Of a stretch of 26,124 bases of DNA, positions 1 through 6,494 are shown one piece after another (the first letter of the stretch is position 1; every line of letters starts with the position of its first letter). Position numbers and translations under genes: made by a program. Source of the DNA: a virus; IMG/VR virus record IMGVR_UViG_3300033986_000319, positions 1-26,124 of that record. One strand, given 5' to 3'. Below the pieces are notes generated by a model. That model had not been told where the DNA came from and did no database searches. It saw nothing but the letters and a program-made list of their open reading frames with translations.

Positions 1-522
1 GAAATAGACGAGAGCGATTTCTTTGTTGACGGTGATGAGGAAGATGACGACACAGAGGATACTTCAGATGAGCCTGAAATAGACGTGGATGAGGACGAGT
101 TCTTCGTTGACGGCGATGATGAAGTTGACGACTCTGAGGAAGAAGATGAGGGCATTAGTGAAGAGGATTTCTTTGTAGATGGAGATGACAACATAGAGGA
201 AGATGTAGAAGAACCTGTGGATGATGAGATAGACGAGAACGATTTCTTTGTGGACTCTGATGAGGAAGAAGATGACGAAGGAATAGATGTAGACACACTA
301 TTTGGAGATGAGGGTAGTAGTGGAGGATTATTTGTACCTCCAGTAGCTAAAAAGCCTCAATCTCAGCAAGGCGGAAGTACACGGCCTAAAACTGAGGCTA
401 AGTCTGCTAATACCGTCTTCAAAGACCCAAGAGCGCAATCTGTGCTTGACTTTATGCACAGAGGATTAAGCGGAGTAATAGGTCCAAAGAAGCGAAATCC
501 GAATAAAGGTAAAACACGGTGA
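1..522 (+). CDS. Acidic repeat protein with four FFVD motifs (5' end outside window)
   Basis: The reading frame is open from the first base, so the start codon lies upstream; 173 residues are visible. The first ~100 residues are extremely rich in Asp and Glu and carry four copies of a motif close to DFFVDGDE, beginning at bases 16, 97, 166 and 241 (27, 23 and 25 residues apart). Most are preceded by EID or GIS. A Gly/Ser-rich stretch with LFVPP follows, then a basic Lys/Arg tail after residue ~145. No signal peptide or TM helix is visible in this part. I do not recognise a family. An acidic chain with regularly spaced aromatic motifs and a basic tail suggests a flexible scaffold or binding protein with several docking sites, which is inference only. 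The next gene starts 6 bases after the stop, so the two are probably co-transcribed. Confidence 0.8.
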   Translation, partial: EIDESDFFVDGDEEDDDTEDTSDEPEIDVDEDEFFVDGDDEVDDSEEEDEGISEEDFFVDGDDNIEEDVEEPVDDEIDENDFFVDSDEEEDDEGIDVDTLFGDEGSSGGLFVPPVAKKPQSQQGGSTRPKTEAKSANTVFKDPRAQSVLDFMHRGLSGVIGPKKRNPNKGKTR

Positions 523-528
523 TAATAT

Positions 529-1053
529 ATGGGGGCATTATCGGTAAAGCTAGAGATACTTAAGAATGTACCTTTGAACTGTGGCGAGGTAACTATACGT
601 AAGTTCAAGCTCAAAGACATTATAGGCTACTATAACCTCGTCTCGGACGAAAGGGTTTACAAGTTTCTCAGGAGTAGAAATCTCAGGAGTTACCCGGCAG
701 TGGAGACTTTTTTATTGAGCATAATAAACGATTACAGTTTAGCTGCAGAGACCAGATTCGCGGTAGTCCTGAACAGTACAGATGAAATAGTTGGGGCAAT
801 ATCAATGTATATAGACAAGAGGGATAGGGGAGTAGAACTAGGGTATTGGATTGGATATCCTTACTGGAATAGGGGTTACATGACGAGCGTAATAAACGCG
901 TCAGTTAGCATGCTTGAGAAAATAAATGATGTTGACTTTGTGTATGCGAAAATACACAAGGAAAATAAAAGCTCGTTGAGGGTTGTTGAAAAGGCAGGTT
1001 TTAAGCTAGAAAAACTTGAAGGAGATATAATGACCTTTAGGAAAGAATTGTAG
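529..1053 (+). CDS. GNAT-family N-acetyltransferase (RimJ/RimL-like)
   Basis: This 174-aa protein should transfer an acetyl group from acetyl-CoA to an amine substrate; the substrate cannot be read from sequence. After an N-terminal TIRKFKLKDI strand-helix, the central motif A runs through ELGYWIGYPYWNRGYMTSV (residues ~102-120), the acetyl-CoA loop in the RimJ/RimL form. Motif B is seen as NKSSLRVVEKAGFKLE near residue 150, the usual N..S.RV.EK.GF signature. The length is typical for a single-domain GNAT. The ATG at 529 has only a weak GGTGAT ribosome site, which fits translation coupled to the gene ending 6 bases upstream. RimJ/RimL relatives acetylate protein N-termini, but relatives modifying antibiotics or other small molecules share the same signature. 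Confidence 0.88.
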   Translation: MGALSVKLEILKNVPLNCGEVTIRKFKLKDIIGYYNLVSDERVYKFLRSRNLRSYPAVETFLLSIINDYSLAAETRFAVVLNSTDEIVGAISMYIDKRDRGVELGYWIGYPYWNRGYMTSVINASVSMLEKINDVDFVYAKIHKENKSSLRVVEKAGFKLEKLEGDIMTFRKEL

Positions 1054-1122
1054 GCAGACGATTTAAGCTCAAGAGTATATCAGGTAGATAATGTATAATT
1101 GATGAACAAAGGAGGGGTCAAA

Positions 1123-1395
1123 ATGCCGTTTGACTATTTGGATGTACCCCAGCAGGTGGTTAAGGCTATCAAGGAAGAAGCCAGGAAGGTAGGCAACGGT
1201 TACAAGGTTATACTCATATCGAGATACAGTGCTCATCCTGGAGACAGTCATTTGTACATGGTGTTGGCTTTTGGGGGCCCTACACAATCTTATGTAACAT
1301 GGCTGTATAATGCTAGCATAGGCGGTCTTGGGTATGGGCATTACGATATGGACTTCAAGACAGCCTTGTTCGATTTTGTGAACAGGTTAGGATAG
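1123..1395 (+). CDS. Small hypothetical protein, 90 aa
   Basis: I do not recognise this protein. The ATG at 1123 is chosen because a strong AAAGGAGGGG ribosome site sits 5 bases upstream of it; the in-frame TTG at 1099 and ATG at 1102 lie before that site. A TATAAT hexamer at 1094-1099 could be a -10 box, but no good -35 is visible, so a local promoter is only possible. The protein is soluble-looking, with an amphipathic N-terminal helix (VPQQVVKAIKEEARKV), a central hydrophobic strand region, and a Gly/Tyr-rich stretch (GGLGYGHYDMD) near the C-terminus. The dNMP kinase gene follows 14 bases downstream. Confidence 0.75.
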   Translation: MPFDYLDVPQQVVKAIKEEARKVGNGYKVILISRYSAHPGDSHLYMVLAFGGPTQSYVTWLYNASIGGLGYGHYDMDFKTALFDFVNRLG

Positions 1396-1409
1396 CGGGA
1401 GGTACTTAT

Positions 1410-1913
1410 ATGGTGGTTGTTCTCATATCTGGATATGCAACAAGTGGTAAAGATACTTTTTCAGACTTTGTTATAAAGCATTTACCGTGCGCCAAGAAGT
1501 TCCCTTTCGCCTATGAGCTAAAGGAGATAGCATCTAAATACTTTGGATGGGACGGTAATAAGGACGAGAAAGGGCGTAATTTATTAATAGGAATAGGCAG
1601 TGTGGGTAGGGCTTACAATCCATACATCTGGGTGGACAAGACAATAAAAAGAATAAAATCCGAAAGCCCAGCAGTAGCCATAGTCAGCGACTGGAGGTTC
1701 AAGAACGAGTTTATCAGGATGACAGAGGTCTTCGGGAGGGGTAGTGTAATAACAGTCAGAATAAAAAGGAACGTTGGAAGAATATTAGACGATATATCAG
1801 AACATGACCTAGACGACTTCACGGATTACGACTACATAGTAGATAATAACGGCACACTTGAGGGTTTAGAAGGAGCAGCAAGGGATTTTATAGGTAGGCT
1901 GCTGTTGGTGTAG
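1410..1913 (+). CDS. Deoxynucleoside monophosphate kinase-like P-loop protein
   Basis: A 167-aa soluble kinase that should phosphorylate dNMPs to dNDPs for DNA synthesis, as phage T4 gp1-type kinases do. The P-loop is GYATSGKDT at residues 8-16, with the GKDT ending typical of this group. The middle region has the family pattern: FAYELKEIASKYFGW, then RNLLIGIGSVGR, then the DPxxW-like NPYIWVDK, and the second conserved block IVSDWRFKNE near residue 95. The ATG at 1410 has a GGGAGG site at good spacing. Its place between small unknowns in an accessory block fits mobile elements that carry their own nucleotide supply. The substrate range is inferred from the family; a related dephospho-CoA-kinase-like function is less likely because the WRFKNE block matches dNMP kinases better. 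Confidence 0.8.
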   Translation: MVVVLISGYATSGKDTFSDFVIKHLPCAKKFPFAYELKEIASKYFGWDGNKDEKGRNLLIGIGSVGRAYNPYIWVDKTIKRIKSESPAVAIVSDWRFKNEFIRMTEVFGRGSVITVRIKRNVGRILDDISEHDLDDFTDYDYIVDNNGTLEGLEGAARDFIGRLLLV

Positions 1914-1941
1914 CAAGCAGCATGATACGGGAGTGGGGCGA

Positions 1942-3084
1942 ATGAAGAAGTTAGTAAATGGCAGGATAGTAAATATAAACAACATAGAACTATTTGAGAA
2001 GGCTTTTGAGGGTGCAGCCCTGAGAAGGGCTGCCGTTAGCCTTGTTGGCGAGACTGTGCCGGACTCGCCGTTACTGAATGAGTGTATTAAGCATTACGAA
2101 GATACCTACAAGTCGTTACCATTCCCTTTGTATGCCATAGAGGACAATATAAAATATGCTGTAATAGGCATGAACATTAAAGATAGGATGGAACATCCTT
2201 TAAGGATGTGGGCAGACGGAGGGTTATATGTCAAGATAGCGGATAATAAGGCATTAAAGTTCGTAGGCAATACTTGGGGAGTTGTAACCATAACGAGGGA
2301 GCTTCCAGACAATACGGAAATAGCCTTATATGAGGGCGAGATAGGGTATAAGGAGTTCCTTTGGGCTGTAAAGAAGCTTATGAGAGGTGAGTCTCTGCGC
2401 GATTTTTATCAGGTGTTTATGAGAGAGTTTTATGAAGCATGCAATGGTGAGCCAATGCTATTGAAGTGGGAGTTGGCACACATACTAGATTTTGGGTATG
2501 TGCCTAAGCAGTTGAACCTTAAGGATAATAGGATTATTGACCTTAATACTGGTTGCGAGTACTTCTTAGATATATTTTCAGCAGGGAAGAGGGAAGTTAG
2601 CGAAAACATTATAGTTATTAGAGTCGGTGGGGATAAGCCTGGCTACGACATCAAGAAAAAGACCGCCAATGTGTATGATTTTGAGGTATACGAAAAACAG
2701 GCAGGTTCTGAAGATATACTCAGTGAAAAGAATACAAGTAAGTTGAGGAAAGTCAGGATTGAAGGGGCAGGGGCGGTATTCCAAGCAATAGTAAAAGCTG
2801 CAACAGATTATGGAGATATTAACAATGTCATATACAGGGGATTTATTGTAGATGACCTAATAATATTTGAGGTAGCTGACGTGGTGTACATCAGCACAGC
2901 AGGGAAATACAATAAGCCTCAGGAAATAGGACGCGGACTGAAACTGTATAGTTACGAGAACGGGCAGGTGTACATGATTAAAATGACATTGTGCAACGCA
3001 GAGCCAAAGGTTTACAAGGAAGTTATATACTCCTACAACATTGTTAACGGCATCGTGAGGTTGTGTCGTATAGGCTTCGAATAA
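1942..3084 (+). CDS. Hypothetical protein, 380 aa
   Basis: No family recognised. I start at the ATG at 1942 because GGGAG ends 8 bases before it; the in-frame GTG at 1933 would overlap that site. The protein has no signal peptide or TM helix and mixes helices with beta-rich stretches, such as the GGLYVKIADNKALKFVGN region near residue 95. A Lys-rich stretch (YDIKKKTANVYDFEVYEK) lies in the middle. The C-terminal third (residues ~270-380) looks like a compact alpha/beta domain starting with the Gly/Ala-rich EGAGAVFQAIVKAATDYG. The upstream gene ends 28 bases before, and the ArdC-like gene begins 14 bases after the stop. The context suggests an accessory or establishment role, but no activity can be assigned. 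Confidence 0.78.
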   Translation: MKKLVNGRIVNINNIELFEKAFEGAALRRAAVSLVGETVPDSPLLNECIKHYEDTYKSLPFPLYAIEDNIKYAVIGMNIKDRMEHPLRMWADGGLYVKIADNKALKFVGNTWGVVTITRELPDNTEIALYEGEIGYKEFLWAVKKLMRGESLRDFYQVFMREFYEACNGEPMLLKWELAHILDFGYVPKQLNLKDNRIIDLNTGCEYFLDIFSAGKREVSENIIVIRVGGDKPGYDIKKKTANVYDFEVYEKQAGSEDILSEKNTSKLRKVRIEGAGAVFQAIVKAATDYGDINNVIYRGFIVDDLIIFEVADVVYISTAGKYNKPQEIGRGLKLYSYENGQVYMIKMTLCNAEPKVYKEVIYSYNIVNGIVRLCRIGFE

Positions 3085-3098
3085 AGGAGGTGGCAATT

Positions 3099-4151
3099 AT
3101 GCACAGTGCACCACTGTTTAAGCTCATTGAGGATAACATAGAAGATATCTTCGAGGAGCAGAGGTATAAGGAGTTTCTACAGAAGGTAGGTAGGTTTCAC
3201 AATTACAGTTTTTACAACCAGCTATTAATTTTGATGCAACGTCCAAATGCACTCAAGGTGGCTGGCTACAGGGCATGGCAGAAGATGGGCAGATACGTTA
3301 AGCGTGGTGAGAGGGGCATACACATACTAGCTCCAAGGCTTGCTAAAGTGTACATTGACGCAAAAGATGGGCATACACTCAAGAAAGGTGAGCTCAGCAT
3401 ATCAGAGCTCAAGAAGGCAATCGAAAGGAAAGAGGTGCTAGTAAAGAATAGACTTTACGGTTATATTGGCGTAACGGTGTTCGACATAAGCCAGACAGAT
3501 GGCAAGCCAATACATGTAACAATTGACGGTTTGCAAGGGACATATAAGGAGCTTGACAGGCTAATAAAAGTCGTGCAGAATGTTACCCAAGCAAAAGTAA
3601 CGGTAACAGACACATTGGGCATGCTCGATGCGATGGGGTACTTCAACCCAAGTACAAATGAGATAGTCGTAAGGAAGCTCTCGGATGTGCAGATAGCTAA
3701 AACGCTAATACATGAGGCTGGTCATAATTTAGCAAAAAGGCTCAGGAGTACACTTGAGTTTTATGAAGGAGAATACGGAGGTTGGAAAAAAGAAGGAGCA
3801 GAAATGCTTAATCTTACCTACGATGATGAGGAAGTAGTCGTTGAGAGTGCAGCCTACATCGTAATGAGCCAATTGGGCATAGACACAAGCGATTACAGTT
3901 TTACCTATATTCGTAACTGGGCGACGGCTAAAAGGTCCGCTGAGGATGGCAAGAAAGCATTACAATCAATGTTCAGTATCATAGCCAAGATAGCCGATAA
4001 ATTGTTAACAGCCATAGAGAATGAATTTAACATCCAGATTGATGCACCTGAAGAACAAAACACTGAGACAGTTCAAGAGGAAGAAGCCGCAGATTTAATA
4101 CCTATTGTGGAGGCTAATGAGGTACACCAGAGGGTAAAACAAGCCATGTGA
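3099..4151 (+). CDS. ArdC-like antirestriction protein with HEAGH metallopeptidase domain
   Basis: A 350-aa protein of the ArdC build. Residues ~1-80 match the ArdC-type ssDNA-binding N-terminal domain, with YSFYNQLLILMQRP, the VAGYRAWQKMGRYVKRGE block and IHILAP. The C-terminal half is a zinc metallopeptidase-like domain: HEAGH at residues ~205-209 and the downstream EEVVVESAAYIVMSQLG helix, which in the family carries a further metal ligand or supporting acid. Known ArdC proteins bind single-stranded DNA and protect plasmid DNA entering a new host by conjugation from restriction. The ATG at 3099 follows AAAGGAGG at 8 bases; the in-frame GTG at 3063 lies inside the previous gene and has no such site. 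After residue ~300 there is an acidic Glu-rich tail. Whether the peptidase acts, and on what, is unknown. The gene ends block A. Confidence 0.85.
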   Translation: MHSAPLFKLIEDNIEDIFEEQRYKEFLQKVGRFHNYSFYNQLLILMQRPNALKVAGYRAWQKMGRYVKRGERGIHILAPRLAKVYIDAKDGHTLKKGELSISELKKAIERKEVLVKNRLYGYIGVTVFDISQTDGKPIHVTIDGLQGTYKELDRLIKVVQNVTQAKVTVTDTLGMLDAMGYFNPSTNEIVVRKLSDVQIAKTLIHEAGHNLAKRLRSTLEFYEGEYGGWKKEGAEMLNLTYDDEEVVVESAAYIVMSQLGIDTSDYSFTYIRNWATAKRSAEDGKKALQSMFSIIAKIADKLLTAIENEFNIQIDAPEEQNTETVQEEEAADLIPIVEANEVHQRVKQAM

Positions 4152-4231
4152 GTCCAAAAGGACAAGTTGATAAACCTGTATGTAGCGTCAGTAATTAAAT
4201 GAGGGTAACATTGGGTTATTTCAATACTACC

Positions 4232-4259
4232 TTAAACACGACATTAAAATAAATATAGT
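4232..4259 (+). promoter_or_regulatory. Possible sigma-A-type promoter for the 4286 gene
   Basis: TTAAAC at 4232-4237 and TATAGT at 4254-4259, spaced by 16 bases, lie in the 134-base gap before the membrane protein gene. Transcription would begin near 4266, leaving a short leader that still contains the AAAGGGG ribosome site. The -35 is weak, so this is a modest call. The rest of the gap holds only a small GTCC-AAAA-GGAC hairpin (4152-4163) just after the ArdC stop. Confidence 0.4.
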
Positions 4260-4285
4260 GTAGATAAAAGGGGTTGAAAGTCGCT

Positions 4286-4909
4286 ATGGGAGACGACTTC
4301 AATATTGATAAGGGTGTAAATGTGGATGAAGTAATAAACTTCGAGGACGAAGAAGTATTACAAGAACCTCTTGAAGTGAATAAAGGCGACTACAAGAGGA
4401 CAGCAATAATAACCGCTGTAATAGGCTTTATAATAGTTGTAGTAGCATTCGGAGTAACGAATTTTATCGGAAGTAGGTCACATAAGGTGCAGGAGGCACC
4501 TGCGAAAATAGAAGAACAATCAGGAGGTGGTGGTAGTGCTTATGTACAAAAGGCCGAGCCAGGAGGATTGCAGGTTAATCAGGAAAATCCGGTGGCCGGT
4601 CAGGCAGAAAGTGCCTTAACAACACAATGGGAAGAAATTTCGACGGATAGCGGAGTTGATTTCAACAAAGAGCTTAAAGGCACTTTTACAGTTACCAGCA
4701 TTAGGCACTACGCGAAAGTTGCGGTATCGAATAAAGAGGTTGTTTTGAAAAGCGTAGTAACAGGAAGTATAAGCGGATTGAGTGGTACCTATGAAATAGA
4801 ACTACCGTACACAAAGGCACGGTATCTAAAAATAGGCGACACTTTTGAAGTAAAATATCAGTGTGGTATTAAAGAAGGAGTGATGTTTATAGGGGAGATT
4901 AAGTATTGA
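4286..4909 (+). CDS. Single-pass membrane protein with extracytoplasmic C-terminal domain
   Basis: No family recognised. I chose the ATG at 4286, since AAAAGGGG ends 12 bases before it; the in-frame TTG at 4274 directly abuts that site and cannot use it. The 207-aa product begins with an acidic cytoplasmic segment of ~40 residues. One TM helix follows (TAIITAVIGFIIVVVAFGV, ~residues 39-60), then a Gly/Gln-rich linker with GGGGS. The C-terminal domain of ~90 residues looks beta-rich (GTFTVTSIRHYAKVAVSNKE onward, ending near MFIGEIKY). The bitopic layout with an outside domain recalls VirB8-like or accessory proteins of secretion systems in general shape only; no VirB8 signature is seen. It is set apart by gaps on both sides and may be its own transcript. 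Confidence 0.72.
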   Translation: MGDDFNIDKGVNVDEVINFEDEEVLQEPLEVNKGDYKRTAIITAVIGFIIVVVAFGVTNFIGSRSHKVQEAPAKIEEQSGGGGSAYVQKAEPGGLQVNQENPVAGQAESALTTQWEEISTDSGVDFNKELKGTFTVTSIRHYAKVAVSNKEVVLKSVVTGSISGLSGTYEIELPYTKARYLKIGDTFEVKYQCGIKEGVMFIGEIKY

Positions 4910-4945
4910 GGGCGAAAAAAATTTGAGTTTTTACTGTGAAGGGTA

Positions 4946-4974
4946 TTGCACTTCCAGAGTAGGGGCGTTATAAT
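4946..4974 (+). promoter_or_regulatory. Near-consensus sigma-A promoter of the 5036 gene
   Basis: TTGCAC at 4946-4951 and a perfect TATAAT at 4969-4974 are separated by exactly 17 bases. Transcription should start near 4981. The leader then has a short AGGGT-GAAAA-ACCCT hairpin close to its 5' end (about 4985-4999), which might protect the mRNA, and an AAGGAGG ribosome site 10 bases before the ATG at 5036. This is the best promoter visible in the window. Confidence 0.78.
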
Positions 4975-5035
4975 TAGGGTAGTAAGGGTGAAAAACCCTG
5001 CTATAAAAAATAAGATTTAAGGAGGTTTACGCACG

Positions 5036-5854
5036 ATGGAAGATTTTAGCAGATTGGATGCGGTTGAGGAAGTTGGTGGAGAAGTAAAGGCTAAGGGCGG
5101 AGAGAAAGCTGAAATGAAACAGCTTATGGAACTCTTCCGCCAGACGGTGGCCGAAGACCCCACAATTATGCAGAGGCTGAACAGCCTGTCCGACAAGGTC
5201 GTAGTCGTTAATACGCTCGGCTTTGGTGAGGGCGGGAGCCTGATTCAGAAGGAGCTTGCTCCTGGCGAAGAAGTCAAGTACGATGAGAACGGCAAGCCGA
5301 TTAGGGAGCTTGTCCCGACTGCGAAGATTGTTGGTTATGCCATTCAGAACGTTGGCGACACGCCTATCAACTACGTGACCGAGGAGTTCGTGAAGAACGA
5401 ACAGGGTATCTTCGTCGGTCAGAAAGTTGAGAAGGTGCTTGCTCCTGGTGAAAAGACAGCTCTGTCTCGTAAGTACATGACAATTTTCTGCTCCAGACCT
5501 GAGATTGCTTTCACTCTCAAGAACGGTAAGATTGTTCGTAAGCGCCAGAAACAGGGCGAGAAAGCTAAATCTCTCGATGAATACCTTGAATCCCATTACT
5601 TCGTATTTAACGACCCGAACCTCAAGGTCAACAGCGATGCCGTTAAGATTAACATCGGTATCAAGAAGAAGGCTGCTGACGGTACGGTTAAATGGGTCGT
5701 TAAACCCGAGTTCGAGAAGACCTTCGGTTATCTCAACAATCCGAAGACCGCTGGCACCAAAGGCAGAGCCAAGGCTGCTGGCACCAAGGTTACTCCTCAG
5801 CAGTTGGCTGCTAACTACATTAACAAGCTGCTTCAAGAGTCCGGAGTCATTTAA
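5036..5854 (+). CDS. Probable highly expressed unknown protein, 272 aa
   Basis: No family recognised. The gene stands alone, with a near-consensus promoter and AAGGAGG site upstream and tandem hairpins downstream. Its codons differ from the neighbours: CGT/CGC arginine, AAC, ATC, GGT and CTC/CTT are common, whereas neighbouring genes favour AGG, AGA and ATA. Such bias usually marks a protein made in large amounts. The product is soluble, Lys-rich and lacks a signal peptide or TM helix. The N-terminal ~45 residues are helical and charged (EMKQLMELFRQTVAE). A beta-rich core follows with two similar LAPGE motifs (residues ~75 and ~138) and FTLKNGKIVRKRQKQ. A Gly/Lys/Ala-rich linker precedes a C-terminal helix (TPQQLAANYINKLLQESG). 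An abundant DNA-coating or structural protein is plausible but unproven. Confidence 0.85.
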   Translation: MEDFSRLDAVEEVGGEVKAKGGEKAEMKQLMELFRQTVAEDPTIMQRLNSLSDKVVVVNTLGFGEGGSLIQKELAPGEEVKYDENGKPIRELVPTAKIVGYAIQNVGDTPINYVTEEFVKNEQGIFVGQKVEKVLAPGEKTALSRKYMTIFCSRPEIAFTLKNGKIVRKRQKQGEKAKSLDEYLESHYFVFNDPNLKVNSDAVKINIGIKKKAADGTVKWVVKPEFEKTFGYLNNPKTAGTKGRAKAAGTKVTPQQLAANYINKLLQESGVI

Positions 5855-5878
5855 CCTGGCGGCTTGAAGTAGGCTGGC

Positions 5879-5907
5879 AGACGAGCGGTGCTTAGCACCG
5901 CTCGTCT
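5879..5907 (+). terminator. Perfect 13-bp hairpin, first of a tandem 3' pair
   Basis: A 13-bp perfect inverted repeat (arms 5879-5891 and 5895-5907) with a 3-base TTA loop and GC-rich stem lies 24 bases after the stop at 5854. No T run follows, so alone it is not a classical terminator. It may stabilise the 3' end of the abundant transcript or act as a protein-binding site. Confidence 0.6.
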
Positions 5908-5928
5908 TGAGAACAAACCCCCTTTACG

Positions 5929-5968
5929 AAAATCCCCTTAGCTGAACGGCTAAGGGGATTTTTATTTT
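5929..5968 (+). terminator. Strong rho-independent terminator
   Basis: A 14-bp perfect stem (arms 5929-5942 and 5949-5962, loop TGAACG) is followed by a T-rich tract TTTTTATTTT ending at 5968. The A-rich left foot pairs with the T tract, so it could also work for transcription from the other strand. It closes the single-gene unit at 5036-5854. Confidence 0.9.
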
Positions 5969-5972
5969 GGCG

Positions 5973-6000
5973 TTGTGAGGTGACATATAAGGATTATAAA
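5973..6000 (+). promoter_or_regulatory. Possible promoter for the 6030-7895 unit
   Basis: TTGTGA at 5973-5978 and TATAAA at 5995-6000 are spaced by 16 bases, directly after the terminator and before the membrane-protein gene at 6030. Location supports it: a new promoter is expected after such a strong terminator. Match quality is moderate. Confidence 0.48.
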
Positions 6001-6029
6001 CAAAAAAGGAAAGGGGTAGGTGTTGCAGT

Positions 6030-6464
6030 ATGCTGGCGAACTTCCTGGCATTATTTAATGGTTTGGACATCAAATATGTTTATATGGCTGTAGGGATATT
6101 GATTTTGGCAGGTGCGATTTCCTTTATTAAGCGTGCTGTTAAGCTTGGTGCAACAATAATTATACTTGCACTACTCTTGAGTTATGGCGGAAACTACGTG
6201 CATGATTTTCAGCAGAAGTACAACATACATATAACGAAAGACACAGTGTCTATGCGTGTGGACGGTAAGGATTATAGCATTAGCCTTAATAACATTGAGC
6301 GTGTTGAGTATACAATGGCCGGTGCAGGTGTATTCAACGTCAGTGTATATTATAAGAATAATACGGGCAAGACTAGCAAGGCAACATTTAAGGTACCAAC
6401 CTACATGCTGGAGGTAATCAAGCAACAGGCAGAAAAGTTAGGGGTCAAGGCTGTGGAGAAGTAA
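6030..6464 (+). CDS. Small membrane protein with two N-terminal TM helices, 144 aa
   Basis: No family recognised. The ATG at 6030 is preceded by AAAGGGGTAGG. Two hydrophobic segments lie at residues ~16-33 (YVYMAVGILILAGAISF) and ~38-53 (LGATIIILALLLSYGG), separated by a basic KRAVK turn. By the positive-inside rule the turn is cytoplasmic, so both ends face outside. The remaining ~90 residues form an extracytoplasmic, beta-rich domain (KDTVSMRVDGKDYSISL onward) ending in a helix rich in Lys and Glu. The dnaX-like gene starts 30 bases later, probably in the same transcript. A role in the transfer machinery is possible from context only. Confidence 0.75.
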   Translation: MLANFLALFNGLDIKYVYMAVGILILAGAISFIKRAVKLGATIIILALLLSYGGNYVHDFQQKYNIHITKDTVSMRVDGKDYSISLNNIERVEYTMAGAGVFNVSVYYKNNTGKTSKATFKVPTYMLEVIKQQAEKLGVKAVEK

Positions 6465-6494
6465 AAACAGTAAATGTAATAGGGGGTCGTAAGA

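Noticed and set aside
5027-5836. Long antisense ORF (269 codons, - strand) opposite the 5036 gene
   Set aside because: It mirrors the sense gene almost exactly, has no fitting RBS, and arises from the biased codon use of the sense strand. The sense gene has promoter, RBS and terminator.
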